Shown here piece after piece: positions 8,266 to 18,137 of a stretch of DNA of 26,270 nt (positions are counted from its first letter, which is position 1; the number at the start of each line of letters is the position of its first letter). The notes beneath the pieces were generated by a model. That model searched no databases. It was not told where the DNA came from and saw only the letters and a program-made list of their open reading frames with translations. The stretch covers positions 1-26,270 of the forward strand of contig MARA01000123.1 of the NCBI GenBank assembly GCA_001792895.1, written 5' to 3'. The position numbers and the translations under genes were made by a program. The stretch comes from Lentinus brumalis (Eukaryota > Basidiomycota > Agaricomycetes > Polyporales > Polyporaceae).

Positions 8266-8593
8266 TCATCCCATGTGCCCGAGGGAGCCAAGTGTGTCTT
8301 CTCGAGCCTCTATTGTCGACATGTTGCTAGTCAGTGCGTCAGCACTTGCGTTGCCCCCAGATCACTGCTCGTTAAAATGTCGAGACATACCAGAGACATC
8401 GCGCTGCTTGAAGCCTGCCTTTGACACGGATCGAGGGACGTGCGTCGCCTCCCACTGCTGATCGTGGCATCGATGACGTACTGCGCGTAAGAATGAGTCG
8501 GCGTCGATGGGTAGCCAACGTGCTTCGCCCAAGGTTCTCAGGCCCTGGACCGAAGGATGCCACATATCTCAAGAGACCGCGCCCAAATATCAC
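8266..8593 (-). pseudogene. Decayed copy of the minus-strand ORF (unit 1)
   Basis: This is the counterpart of 16734-17060. The shared part (LGEARWLPIDADSFLRAV, ATHVPRSVSKAGFKQR) is open, but a TGA at 8362-8364 ends it 33 codons early and an inserted base near 8585 breaks the 5' end. In unit 3 the same TGA is at 26245-26247. Confidence 0.35.
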
Positions 8594-9340
8594 GACGAGG
8601 CAGAACTCGAAGCCTTCATTTCTATGCTTACCGCACTGCGACGTCCACTCCCAGGATCATGCAGGCCAGGAGCCCTACTGTGGTGACAAGGAAGGGTCTA
8701 AACACAGAACGGAGGCTGTCCGAGGGCGTTCGACTCTGATATAACGGGGCGCCGAATTCTGCAGGTTATGACATGCGGGGTGTAAGGAATTGGAAGCGAT
8801 TATGAACTGCAAGCGAGCATCCCAATCAGAAAGATGCGCACCGTCTTCCTTGCGTAAGCCGCGCACGCATGTCTCGGTAGCACTCCATAGCTCGTATGTG
8901 CGGCCTCTCTAGTAGAGCGACACAGTGTCGTCGTCGCTGCGGTTCTCGCAGTCGTCTGGGCGGTCGTCGAGGACCGGCATGAGTGGGACGGCGGAGGGCC
9001 AAACTGGGTGTCCAGTGTATACGCAGCATCGACCGGCGAGCCGACTCGGAAGCGAAAGCGTGTCCGAGCGTGCTACTTGAGGTCCGCCATTGACAGTTGT
9101 GTCCCGAAGTATGAGTGTGGGCCTGGCTCAGCGGCGATAGCTAGGAGGCCGAGGAAGGACCGAAAGCGTCCGACATCGACGCCTGAATCGTCAGCCAGCT
9201 GTAGGACATCGAGTCGACGCAGCGTACCAATTGTTGCCTGTAGAAAGCATTGCGGCATCCCGAGGTCTCCCAAGAGAAAACCGGGCACGAGAAATGATCA
9301 GCCAGAGCGGCGACGCTGCACACGACGTCGTCGCCTTGCT
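8594..9340 (-). pseudogene. Decaying minus-strand coding remnants (unit 1)
   Basis: Minus-strand frames with plausible coding texture include VLQLADDSGVDVGRFRSFLG, AIAAEPGPHSYFGTQLSMAD (9073-9288) and VLDDRPDDCENRSDDD. The first two are joined in one frame here, but in unit 2 an extra G near 17629 separates them. A region at 8660-8712 is unrelated between the units. No protein family is recognised. I infer that an old minus-strand gene covers this block and has decayed. Confidence 0.3.
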
Positions 9341-9350
9341 TGGTCAATGC

Positions 9351-9685
9351 TCGGCCAATGACTGTACAGGTGTGAGTCTAGCACGGAGCATACCAGCTTC
9401 CGGAGGCGAGTAAGGAGTTCGCGAAAACGCGAACATCTCGCAGATGTGTCTGCGCGACCCGAACCCTTCACGGCGCCCACTACTATATGTTGCAGTGAGA
9501 AACGAGCCTGTTGGAGAGCGACGTGGATTTGAACCTACGAGACAATGCAGTGCGACGCAACTATGCGACGGCACTTTGGCTCCCTCCCAAGGTTCACGTC
9601 GGAAGGCCAGACCCGACCACGTCTGGTGATATCGCAGCGTTGGGCTGAGGGCGGCAGACGCAGATCGAGCCGGAGCTTCCGATGC
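9351..9685. other. 335-bp segment absent from unit 2
   Basis: Unit 2 goes straight from GGTCGATGC to GGATGAGC near 17820, while unit 1 has 335 bp between two ATGC tetramers (9347-9350 and 9682-9685). The ATGC pair could be a short target-site duplication or deletion microhomology. Unit 3 ends before this point. The segment holds the tRNA-like box at 9513-9587 and no recognisable protein. Confidence 0.75.
9513..9587 (-). other. tRNA-like relic with Pol III B box
   Basis: The minus strand contains GGTTCAAATCC, an exact match to the B-box/T-loop consensus GGTTCRANTCC, followed by GCTCTCC. A pairing partner GGAGGGA lies 75 nt upstream (six of seven positions, one a G-U). The T-stem itself (GTAGG with CCACG) is poor, the A box is weak and no cloverleaf with a clear anticodon arm could be drawn. 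It may be a tRNA pseudogene or a tRNA-derived short element. Confidence 0.25.
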
Positions 9686-10885
9686 GGACGAGCGGACGAG
9701 CGGCGGATCAGTGTCTCAAGCCGCGTGCGTCGAGCCATCCGAGTAGCGTCGAGCCGCTGTGGTACCTATGCAAGTCATATTGCTGCTTACCGCTGCTCTG
9801 GGACATGGCTCACGGGCTAGATTCCCGTGCTTGCGTGCGAGTGTGTGGAGTATGGCTCATCCGGCGGGGTTGCAATGCATCTGCCGCATGACACAGACCG
9901 GCGGGGTGGAGAGTCGAGCGTGGAGCCACGAGGAACTCGAGTGCAGTTCTTCGAGCTGGATATCGATATTGCGGGGGCTTGCACCTGCGCGGTGCGGACA
10001 ACTTGAGCCGGCATCCCGGCGAGCTGCGATAATCGAGGCCATATCCCGAGTAGTGCGATGCCTGCGCAACCTGTCAGCAGTCAAGTCCCACCCGGACTGG
10101 GGATCTCGTATGCGAGCTGCATCCGTCTTGCGAGCCGAGAAGCGCGTTGCAGGAGTGTCTACACGAGCGAAAGCAGCGGTCAAACATCGTCCGAACAAGT
10201 AGAGCCGTGCTACGTACAACTGCCTCGGTGGAGGCTCCCTCAGACGCGCTGCGAGGATACACGAGTCTCGAGTGTGCACCTGCAGGGCAAATCAATGCTA
10301 AATCTGAAGGAACTACGATCGAATGACTGCACTTACCTGGCTCTGCATTCGCAATGCCGGGAGCTGCAAGGTTAAGTCGGCGGAGTCGACGCACTAAGCG
10401 ATCCGAGCTGCGTGAACAAGGGAGCGTGGAACCGTCCGAGCAGCGAGTTACCGGGTGTCTATGCACGCACAAACAGAACAGTGCTCTTACCACTGCCCCG
10501 GCGCAAGCCACCTAGGCGAGATCCCAATGTGCTGCGTTCTGAGCGGACGACGGGTATCGAGCACAAGTCCTGCAACGTCCGTCAGCACAAGCACGGATGA
10601 GCTGCACGACCGGGTGCACAAGTTTGTGTACTTGCCTTGCACTGGCTCGCCACGATGATTAGCGCGGCCGGGGATAGCTCGAATCCGACATCCTGGGCAT
10701 TCCGGCAGCGGCGAGGAGCATGCCCGAACAATCGAATCTCGACTGCGAGCCCGATGTCCCAGCGCGGGTATCGGGCTAAGATCCTCCTCGAGCGCACCCT
10801 CCCTCGAGTCCTGCGTGCGGCGGGAAGTCAGTTCACGGGCAGCGCACACGCACGCCGCCTGCCTGGCACACCATACTGTGCGCGA

Positions 10886-10958
10886 GCCCCACTGTGTTAT
10901 AGGTATCATATAGCCCCACCGTGATAGAGGCCCACCGTGTTATAGGTACCACAGAGGC
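10886..10958 (+). repeat. Eroded 27-bp minisatellite (unit 2)
   Basis: This is the counterpart of the unit 1 array, reduced to about two and a half copies. Cores are at 10891 (mutated, ACTGTG), 10918 and 10934. The middle copy has lost its GGTACC part, so spacing drops from 27 to 16. The last copy is intact and leads into the kinase frame as in the other units. Confidence 0.8.
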
Positions 10959-12075
10959 CCTTTTCTCGCCCTTTTATCGACGGACGTGCTCCGGCAGCTC
11001 CAGGCGCGCATCGTGCGGGACGAGATATATTCGCTACCTACGACACCGCCATCGCCTTGACGGACTTTGGCATCGCACGGGCGTTCGGGACAGAGCACGC
11101 GGACCGACCGTGGACCCAGTTGTCCCCATGGAATGTGCGTCGGGACAGTGAAGACGCGGATCGCCGTGGCAGCTGGCTGAAGGGCAGGGACGGGGACGAG
11201 ACGCACACCTTGGCGGGTACATCTGGATACGTCGCGCCGGAGGTCTACTCCGGCCAGTACTCGTACGGAGTGGACGTCTGGGGAGCAGGGGTGGTGTTGT
11301 ACTCGATGCTGACTGGAAGGGTGAGTCCACCGGCATATTGACGAGCAGCGAGGCTCATATGCATGTCCCGCAGCTGCCGTTCGGGCTCCAACCGAAGGAG
11401 CAGCGGTTGGAGGAGCTCATCAACCGAACCGACACCATCCCGGCCGACTTCGACCTGTACGGGGTCGTCGATGGGGAGATCCAGGACTTGTTGACGAAGG
11501 TGGGCGAAGAGAGATACGAGTTGAAGCGAGGGCGCTGACGAGCGCCGCCAGATGCTGGAGAAGGACCCGAAGAAGAGACCATCGGTCCGCAAGCTCAAGA
11601 AGCACCGATGGTTCCATGGCATGTGCGTATGCAGGCTATAAGCGCGCCGCAGGAGCTGACGCACGGGTCCGTAGAGACTGGGACGTCATAGAGCGCAGAG
11701 ACAGGCCACAAGAGGTCTTCGGCGACAGCATGAGGGAAGATGATGAGGTAGGAAACGCAGCCAGACGTCAAGCAACTGTGCTGACCTCCGTCCCAGAACC
11801 TCGACGTGTCGTACGGGCGGCCGTATGGAGCATTAGACAGACCACCGCACGAGTGGTTCGAATGGGTCTCGCCGAGCCTCCGCGGCACCGATGGCTCCTT
11901 CGACACGACGAATGACTGGTCCTTGGGATCCACCTGTTACACGGACTGCCACCTGACGCACAGCGAGGACGGCTTCGAGGAAGCCGTCCGTTCACCAGGG
12001 GCTGGCGGTTCGGGAGGATCGAGCGTGGTGCGGAAGATGAAGGGATGGATGAAGAGGAGGATGTCGACTTCGTAG
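10946..12075 (+). CDS. Headless Ser/Thr protein kinase, C-lobe only, five exons (unit 2)
   Basis: The open frame begins right after a TAG in the minisatellite and has no ATG before the kinase motifs. Exons are about 10946-11320, 11374-11499, 11552-11622, 11675-11747 and 11797-12075. Introns of 53, 52, 52 and 49 nt are all GT-AG, and CTGAC branch sites are visible in the last two. From LTDFG to the stop the spliced product is 270 residues. The motifs in order are TDFG (Mg-binding loop), GYVAPEV (APE), [19 protein letters not shown] (helix F), [16 protein letters not shown] and FHGIDWD, the last as in AGC kinases. The 93-codon last exon encodes a tail ending in basic residues. The Gly-loop, VAIK lysine and N-lobe are absent. 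Another frame just upstream reads RIVRDEI, which looks like an HRD loop that has lost its His and downstream Lys/Asn. It is probably a catalytically dead fragment, with splicing signals preserved. Confidence 0.8.
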
Positions 12076-12212
12076 GTCGCACGTGGAGTGTATCGAAGCG
12101 GTGCTGTATGCCAGTCGCTTCGGACTTGCTTCTATCTATCGTCGAGTTATCAGTATGCATGGAACAGACGTCAGACAGCGCGACATACGAGAGTAGAATC
12201 CTGCCTATGAAG

Positions 12213-13032
12213 CTAGCCGTGCCGCCACCGCAAGACCATCCATATGATCCAACGCCTGCGTTCGGCTTCGTCTTCACCCTCGGCACATTCCACGCTCCAC
12301 GGCCGTTCCTCTGTACCGCCGACACGTCTTTCTCTGAGGTCCTCTATGACGAAGCCGGCATCCGGAACGAGCTTCAAGAACGAGGCGACCACATATCGGC
12401 CCGTGTGAAGGCCTGCTACAAGATAGATACGCGCATTCGGAGCTCGCTTCAGAGTAAACTGCAGTGTCTGGACAAAGATGTGGTGCGTGTCCGAGTTCCA
12501 TAGCGTGTCCGCGGCAAGGACAACGTCGAATCCAGGGATCGAATCCAGATGCGCACTCTGGGACAACATGAGAGGGGAAGGGTCGGAGCCCCAGCCGTAC
12601 GGGACGACTCGGCAGCGATCCGCGACATCGTTCCGCTTCGCGTTCTCGGAGAGGGTGTGGATGAGACTCTCGTCGGGGTAGTCGCTGCAAGTCACGAGCG
12701 CGTCCTTGTACATCTTCGAGATGAGGATGCTCGGTAGGCCCGCGCCCGCACCGAGCTCAAGGATCCTCAGCGGCCGTCCCTCTTGCTTCGCGATGGCTAC
12801 GTGCTCGTCAGATGGAGGTCGTGGATGTGATCTGCGATGTACAGTGCAGATGACCATATCGACGATGCGTGCAAGGCCCAATTCGCTGCCTGTGTGTCGG
12901 GGTGACCAGGTGGATGGGTGAGATCCCGTCGTATTCATAGGTGAATGCTGAGCCGGCTGAGGAGTGTGCGACGGGTACATGATCGTAGAGAATCTCGAGG
13001 GACTCTGCCAACAGATCTTCGGGATCAGACAT
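12213..13032 (-). pseudogene. EFM7: EFM7/NNT1-like methyltransferase, N-terminal frameshifts (unit 2)
   Basis: This is the same gene as at 2503-3346. The C-terminal two thirds, from EHVAIAKQEG through motif I (ILELGAGAGLP), SDYPDE, ADTLWN and HTGR to the stop, form one open frame. Two single-base losses break the N-terminal part. One is near 12900, after IHLVTP (CGGGG in place of CGGGAG on the plus strand). The other is near 12809, just before EHVAI. This copy differs from units 1 and 3 at about ten bases in the N-terminal two thirds, for example ADRCRVV for AERCHVV, while its last ~390 bp look identical to theirs. Confidence 0.75.
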
Positions 13033-13584
13033 CCCCAGGCAAAGCAGAAGACTGGTCGTCCGAGGGAAGACCGTGACAGCCGACTCGAACCCCAGAAAGC
13101 CGCGCATCTCGGCCCCTTCGCAAGCTTCATGTCTGACGCAACTTCGTCGCCGCACAGGTGCGTATCTTGGCCCATCGACACGCTCGACCTTCAGCAGCTT
13201 GTGGGCGACGTCCAGAGCAGGGAGGTGCGAGCGGCGAGGAGGCCTGCATAGCACGACCAAACACCGGAGGCCGGAGCGCACGCCGGTCTATGACGCACGC
13301 TGCTTGTCGCTCGCCCCCGTCTGCACCAAGCGCGTCTTTCCTGCTCCCTTCCACTCTCTCTGCAGGGTGCATCCACGGCGCACACCCCCTCGTCGATAGA
13401 GTTGTGTGCTGCGCTCGATTCGTGTGTCTCTGCGCCTCCAGCGTGTCTGTCCGACGCTTCTCTCGCGCTACAAGGCAATCCCCTTCCCCTCGCTAGTCAC
13501 CCTACCGTCCGTCTTGTCCGAGCGCGCTCACGACAGTGCGCATACACCTGGATTCGCGGCAACCCACGCGAGCGCACCGTCAAG
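13033..13584. promoter_or_regulatory. Divergent promoter, C/T-rich (unit 2)
   Basis: This is the counterpart of 3347-3899. It looks identical to the other units except for a missing G near 13105 (GCCGCGCAT for GCCGCGGCAT). Confidence 0.45.
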
Positions 13585-14615
13585 ATGCACCGGCCGCGGC
13601 CCATGCAGAGCGTGTCAAATATGCGAACAACCAAGGTGCGTGCTCTGACCCATTCGGACACCAGCTCTCGGTTTTGTGTCGACGGCCCTGACACCTAACT
13701 ATGCATCGCGGGAGCTACGACCTTCACGGCTCCCTCGCGCGTTCACCGACTCCGGTCCGCCTCACACGCCCCGCCTGGCTAAACTTGGGGGTCTCCTCGA
13801 CAGCGTGGAGCTGCACCGCCCGCAGCTGTACGCGCGCCCGTCTGGCCTGTACTCGTACTCAAACCGCGCGGGTCCCACGCCCACCTGTCTGACGCGAATA
13901 TCAGCATGTCACTCAGGCCCAAGACAGTGAAGCAGACATACCAGTGCAATCTTCCACCACCCGATCTGTCAATGGCCCTGTGCGCAGTACGTCAGCCCGA
14001 GTTGGCAACGTAGGAAGACGCGAAGAACTCACGGTGTTGCTTACAGGCCTGGCTCTCGAGATCTGTGGAGGGAAGAACGGCCTTCGCGCTCTACATGAGC
14101 AGGCGACGAGACGCAGAGACGCACCTAGCTTGCGCCAACGGGTGGGACAAGCGAGGTGAGTGAAGGGCGAGGGCTAGAGGGCGACAAGTACACTGGTGGC
14201 GGGAGAGGAGGAAGTGGCGGGTGGATAGTGAGGTGCGTGAGCGAGGTCGGGTGGGGGTGCTGATCTTGCAGACGGCGCACCAACCAGTACCTTTATCGAC
14301 GTTCAGCTTGCGCAAACAGAGCACGCGCGGCGCGTCTCCGCCCAAGTCGCCGTCCGGACCGACGAGATCTCGCATGTCCTCTGCGCGTGCTCGCGTCCGC
14401 ATCCGCCGTCGTCTCCGAGCGCCACGAACAGCGCGTCGCATCCTGCACACTGCAACTCGGGACGGCGACGTCCTCCTGCAGTACGGCCGTCGAGCACGGC
14501 CTCCTCGTCAAGCTCCTGCGTGCACGGACCCGACCGTGATCAAGGTTGGCGAGCGCACCGTCCGCTAACGGAGGGCAACAACAATGCGACGGACAGCAGC
14601 CCCGCACCGGTATAA
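13585..14615 (+). CDS. Unrecognised five-exon gene, 239 residues (unit 2)
   Basis: This is the same spliced model as at 3900-4930, shifted by 9685 bp: exons 13585-13635, 13715-13848, 13905-13986, 14047-14155 and 14272-14615. I see no difference in any exon or splice site from unit 1, unlike the methyltransferase next to it. Confidence 0.5.
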
Positions 14616-15404
14616 CGCAAGGTGCGCCCTGCCTTGAGTCTCCAACTGCAGCTTGGCGGCTGCAGACCGTCCGCACCGTCCAGCCTGCAGTATCGCCGCG
14701 TACGGGCGATGCGGCGAAGGAGGGCGACGCAGTAGGTCCAGGCATCGAACCGCCGCTCGGGAGGAGAGGATCATGGCATCGGCAGGGCCGGATCCACGCC
14801 TGAGCGTGCGGACAGCAACCCCGGCGGAGGGCGTGCTCACCCCCGGTGCTCCTCTCTGGACCGGAGCGCAAGGCGGGCTGCGATTCGTTGTCGAGATGCT
14901 GCGCGTCGCGCACCGTGCACTGTGCAGCGACTCGGCGTTCGTCCTCGACCGTGTCTTGCGTCCGTGTCCGTGCCCGCGCCGGTGCGCTCGCGCAGGTGTT
15001 GCGACGGCCTCTTGCCGTTCGTACTTATCCCCGCCGCGACGGTAGCGGGACCCGGGAGAGCCTCGAGGAGGCGTCGATGCTCGAGGGTGACGTCGGGGAA
15101 GGATCACGGCATGTTGGGCAGCCGGTTGGGTGGCGACGTTCGTCGGTACATTGTAGGTCTCCGCGTCTTCGCGCAATGACATCGACATGCGTTTGGCGTC
15201 GGACCTTGTCTGCTTGTCCGAGAGTGACCTGCGTCCCGCCGCCGGTCTTGCAATGCCTGGAGATCTGCTCGAAGCTGTCTGTGCTGGAGTATCTTGAAAG
15301 GTGTAGACAGTGTGCTGCGATGTCGGCCGGCCGCCGCTCGAGTTCTGAATTGGTGACTGCACTTGATTGCCTGTTCCGACGTCGGCTCCAAGACGTGAGG
15401 ACAC
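14565..15404 (-). CDS. Ser/Arg/Pro-rich minus-strand ORF, 279 codons (unit 2)
   Basis: This is an identical copy of the ORF at 4880-5719, with the same caveats. Confidence 0.3.
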   Translation of the reverse strand: MSSRLGADVGTGNQVQSPIQNSSGGRPTSQHTVYTFQDTPAQTASSRSPGIARPAAGRRSLSDKQTRSDAKRMSMSLREDAETYNVPTNVATQPAAQHAVILPRRHPRASTPPRGSPGSRYRRGGDKYERQEAVATPARAHRRGHGHGRKTRSRTNAESLHSARCATRSISTTNRSPPCAPVQRGAPGVSTPSAGVAVRTLRRGSGPADAMILSSRAAVRCLDLLRRPPSPHRPYAAILQAGRCGRSAAAKLQLETQGRAHLALYRCGAAVRRIVVALR

Positions 15405-16733
15405 CTTCCTTCATGTGATCTGCACTTCCGGTATGAGGGCCAATCGTGCAGCCTTTCGAGAGGCTCCAAGGATGCGAGCGGTTCCGAGTCGCTGGTGCTC
15501 ACTGCTAGTACTGAGTATGCTCAGCGGATGCTTGTGGTAATATGATGCTCGAGGGCACCACCGAACGCCAGAGGCTTGTCCTTGGGCTTGAGCTTGAGCT
15601 AGTGTCTGCAGAGTTGCTGCGACCGATTGGTGGATGCGACGATCATTCTGCGGCGACGGCGATGAAGTTGAGACCATGAATTCAACCGTCTCGGTCCGTA
15701 CCAGGCTCGAGGTGACGATAAGTGGTCGTGATGCACCAGTACTACGCAGATACGGCCTGAATCCCATTATTCTCGACCTGGTAAGTACTGTCTCCCAAGT
15801 GTCCGCGACCTAAGCCACGATCAGAAGCTCGCCCGTGAGATGCGAGCAACATTCAAGAGCCTCCCGGCCTGCAAGACGTGAACAGAACTGATCTGTGCAC
15901 ACGGTTGTCCTGCGTCTGACTCTCAGCAACAGGTTTCAATGCTGGTGAACCGCTGGAAGTGCTCACTTGCAGATAGCTCGCTTGAGCGAACAGGAAGCCG
16001 AGACGCGTCGTGACCAGCCATGGCATTGAAGTTGCGCCCGGAACTACGCGGAGGTTGTCCGGAACTTGTTCCGAATAGGACCTCCACTCGCGAAGTAAGA
16101 AGCATTGAAGAAGCTGCCAGTGCACACCATCGCTCGCAGCATGCTTAGTGGGAAGGTCTCCGCTATGGGGAATGGTCGTCTTGTTTTCGACCTCTCCCGG
16201 GCTCTCCCATCAGGTAGGGCCTGCGTGCGTGGCTTGTGGGTGAGCTGCGTTGTCAAGGGCATCTCCCGACGGTGCGTGGAGACTCCTGCCCACAATGCAT
16301 CAGTGTGAAGCGACTGCAAGGGTTCGGATCGCGCACACCTTGTGAGACAGCGCGTCCGGGACCCCGTCGCCAATGAAGCACCATGCCGACGTTGAACGCG
16401 CATACCGGATCGGTCTGCTTTGAGTGTCTGATGACGGATTATGCATTGCATTCTCTTGCTGTGCGTTCGTTCTTTTGAACGCTGCTATACGCAGTGAGCG
16501 GTGGGATTCAAGTCCTGGACTGCTCATCAACAGAGGCCAGGGACGTGCAGTAAATGAGCCGCAGGACCATCGTGAAGAGTAGGAGTTGCCGCCGTCGACA
16601 TCGGCTTCATATTGACACCCGTTGCGAGCTGCCAGGACACAGATCAGGAGGAGCCTCAACCAAAAATGGAACCATAAACGGGCTCGGCGAAGTGGTCAGC
16701 GTGAGCTGCGGCGTAGAGTCGATAACGCGAGCA

Positions 16734-17060
16734 TCATCCCATGTGCCCGAGGGAGCCAAGTGTGTCTTCTCGAGCCTCTATTGTCGACATGTTGCTAGTC
16801 AGTGCGTCAGCACTTGCGTTGCCCCCAGATGACTGCTCGTTAAAATGTCGAGACATACCAGAGACATTGCGCTGCTTGAAGCCTGCCTTTGACACGGATC
16901 GAGGGACGTGCGTCGCCTCCCACTGCTGATCGTGGCATTGATGACGTACTGCGCGTAAGAATGAGTCGGCGTCGATGGGTAGCCAACGTGCTTCGCCCAA
17001 GGATCTCAGGCCCCGGACCGAACGATGCCACATACCTCGAGAGACCGCACCCAATATCAT
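16734..17060 (-). CDS. Unrecognised minus-strand ORF, 108 codons (unit 2)
   Basis: The frame is open further upstream to about 17120 (QCDKHEDEGFEFCLV), so this is probably an exon and not a complete gene. It reads RSLGEARWLPIDADSFLRAV, DQQWEATHVPRSV and DALTSNMSTIEARED before the stop. No family is recognised. In units 1 and 3 the same frame has a TGA where this copy has TCA (16830-16832), and unit 1 has an extra base near 8585. Unit 2 is therefore the least damaged copy. Confidence 0.35.
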   Translation of the reverse strand: MILGAVSRGMWHRSVRGLRSLGEARWLPIDADSFLRAVRHQCHDQQWEATHVPRSVSKAGFKQRNVSGMSRHFNEQSSGGNASADALTSNMSTIEAREDTLGSLGHMG

Positions 17061-17094
17061 GACGAGGCAGAACTCAAAGCCTTCATCCTCATGC

Positions 17095-17874
17095 TTATCG
17101 CACTGCGACGTCCGCTCCCAGGATCGTACATTTCTGCAGCCTTACTAGTGCACTGGCAAGATAGGAACCATTTGCATAACGGAGGTCGTCCGAGGGCGTT
17201 CGAGTGATACGGCGGGGTGCCGAATTCTGCAGGTGATGACATGCGGGGTGTAATGAATTGGAGCGATTATGAGCTGCAAGCGAGTATCCTAATGAGAGAT
17301 ATGCGCACCGTGTCCCTTCCGTAAGCCGCGCACGCATGTCTCGGTAGCACTCCATAGCTCGTACGTGCGACCTCTCTGATAATCGGCACAGGAAGAGCGA
17401 CACAGCGTCATCGTCGCTGCGGTTCTCGCAGTCGTCTGGGCAGTCGTCGAGGACCGGGATGAGTTGGACGACGGAGGGCCGATCTGGGTGTCCAGTGTAT
17501 ACGCAGCATCGACCGGCCAGCCGACTCGGAAGCAAAAGCGTGTCCGAGCGCGCTACTTGGAGTCCGCCATTGACAGTTGTGTCCCGAAGTATGAGTGTGG
17601 GCCTGGCTCAGCGGCGATAGCTAGGAGGGCCGAGGAAGGACCGAAAGCGTCCGACATCGACGCCTGAATCGTCAGCCAGCTGTAGGACATTGAGTCGACG
17701 CAACGTACCAAATTGTCGCCTGTAGAAAGCGCTCCGAGGTCTCCCAAGAGAAAACCGGGCACGAGAAATGATCAGCCAGAGCGGCGACGTTTCATATGAC
17801 GTGGCCTTGCCTGGTCGATGCGGATGAGCGGACGAGCGGCGGATCAGTGTCTCAAGCCGCATGCGTCGAGCCAT
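17095..17874 (-). pseudogene. Decaying minus-strand coding remnants (unit 2)
   Basis: Two long minus frames cover this block: 17608-17874 (MARRMRLETLIRR... to FRSFLG) and 17095-17535 (LAGRCCVYTGHPDRPSVV, SHVRAMECYRDMRARL). Between them AIAAEPGPHSYFGTQLSMAD is in a third frame because of small indels. Reading across both units gives a longer consensus frame than either copy alone. The function is unknown. Confidence 0.3.
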
Positions 17875-17894
17875 CCGAGTAGCGTCGAGTCGCT

Positions 17895-18137
17895 GTGGTA
17901 CCTATGCAAGTCATATTGCTGCTTACCGCTGCTCTGGGACATGGCTCACGGGCTAGATTCCCGTGCTTGCGTGCGAGTGTGTGGAGTATGGCTCATCCGG
18001 CGGGGTTGCAATGCATCTGCCGCACGACACAGACCGGCGGGGTGGAGAGTCGAGCGTGGAGCCACGAGGAACTTGAGTGCAGTACTTCGAGCTGGATATT
18101 GATATTGCGGCGACTTTCACCTGCGCGGTGCGGATGA
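17895..18137 (+). CDS. Small ORF with signal-peptide-like start, 80 codons
   Basis: It starts MVPMQVILLLTAALGHGSRA, a short hydrophobic stretch like a secretion signal, and carries five cysteines (FPCL, CICR, LEC, RCG). The same start is at 9759, across the unit 1/2 junction, where the stop is lost and the frame runs to 10202. In unit 1 only the part after the first few codons is in the window. Most differences between copies change amino acids, so selection is not evident. It could be chance. Confidence 0.2.
   Translation: MVPMQVILLLTAALGHGSRARFPCLRASVWSMAHPAGLQCICRTTQTGGVESRAWSHEELECSTSSWILILRRLSPARCG

Larger units (their letters stand above)
1..9778 (+). repeat. Tandem macrosatellite unit 1 (9778 bp, long form)
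   Basis: The first bases of the window recur at 9779 and again at 17915, each followed by the same order of sequence blocks in the same orientation. The start point is arbitrary because the window opens inside a unit. This copy has both variable segments: the 1225-bp module at 6141-7365 and the 335-bp segment at 9351-9685. It also has private small lesions. A 4-bp deletion near 1480 lies in the kinase, a 24-bp duplication at 2999-3046 and a 2-bp loss near 2974 lie in the methyltransferase, and several 1-2 bp losses lie between 300 and 960. Confidence 0.95.
9779..17914 (+). repeat. Tandem macrosatellite unit 2 (8136 bp, short form)
   Basis: This is the second head-to-tail copy. It lacks the 1225-bp module (joined at about 15833-15834) and the 335-bp segment (joined near 17820), plus a ~60-bp stretch found at about 472-533 in unit 1. 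It carries about 20 extra bases near 10482-10505. Substitutions against units 1 and 3 are frequent in 9779-11115 and 15830-17914 but almost absent in 11230-12600 and 13110-15765. Confidence 0.95.

Noticed and set aside
9513..9587. Functional tRNA gene
   Set aside because: Only the B box and part of an acceptor pairing are convincing. The T-stem has mismatches and no anticodon arm could be assigned.
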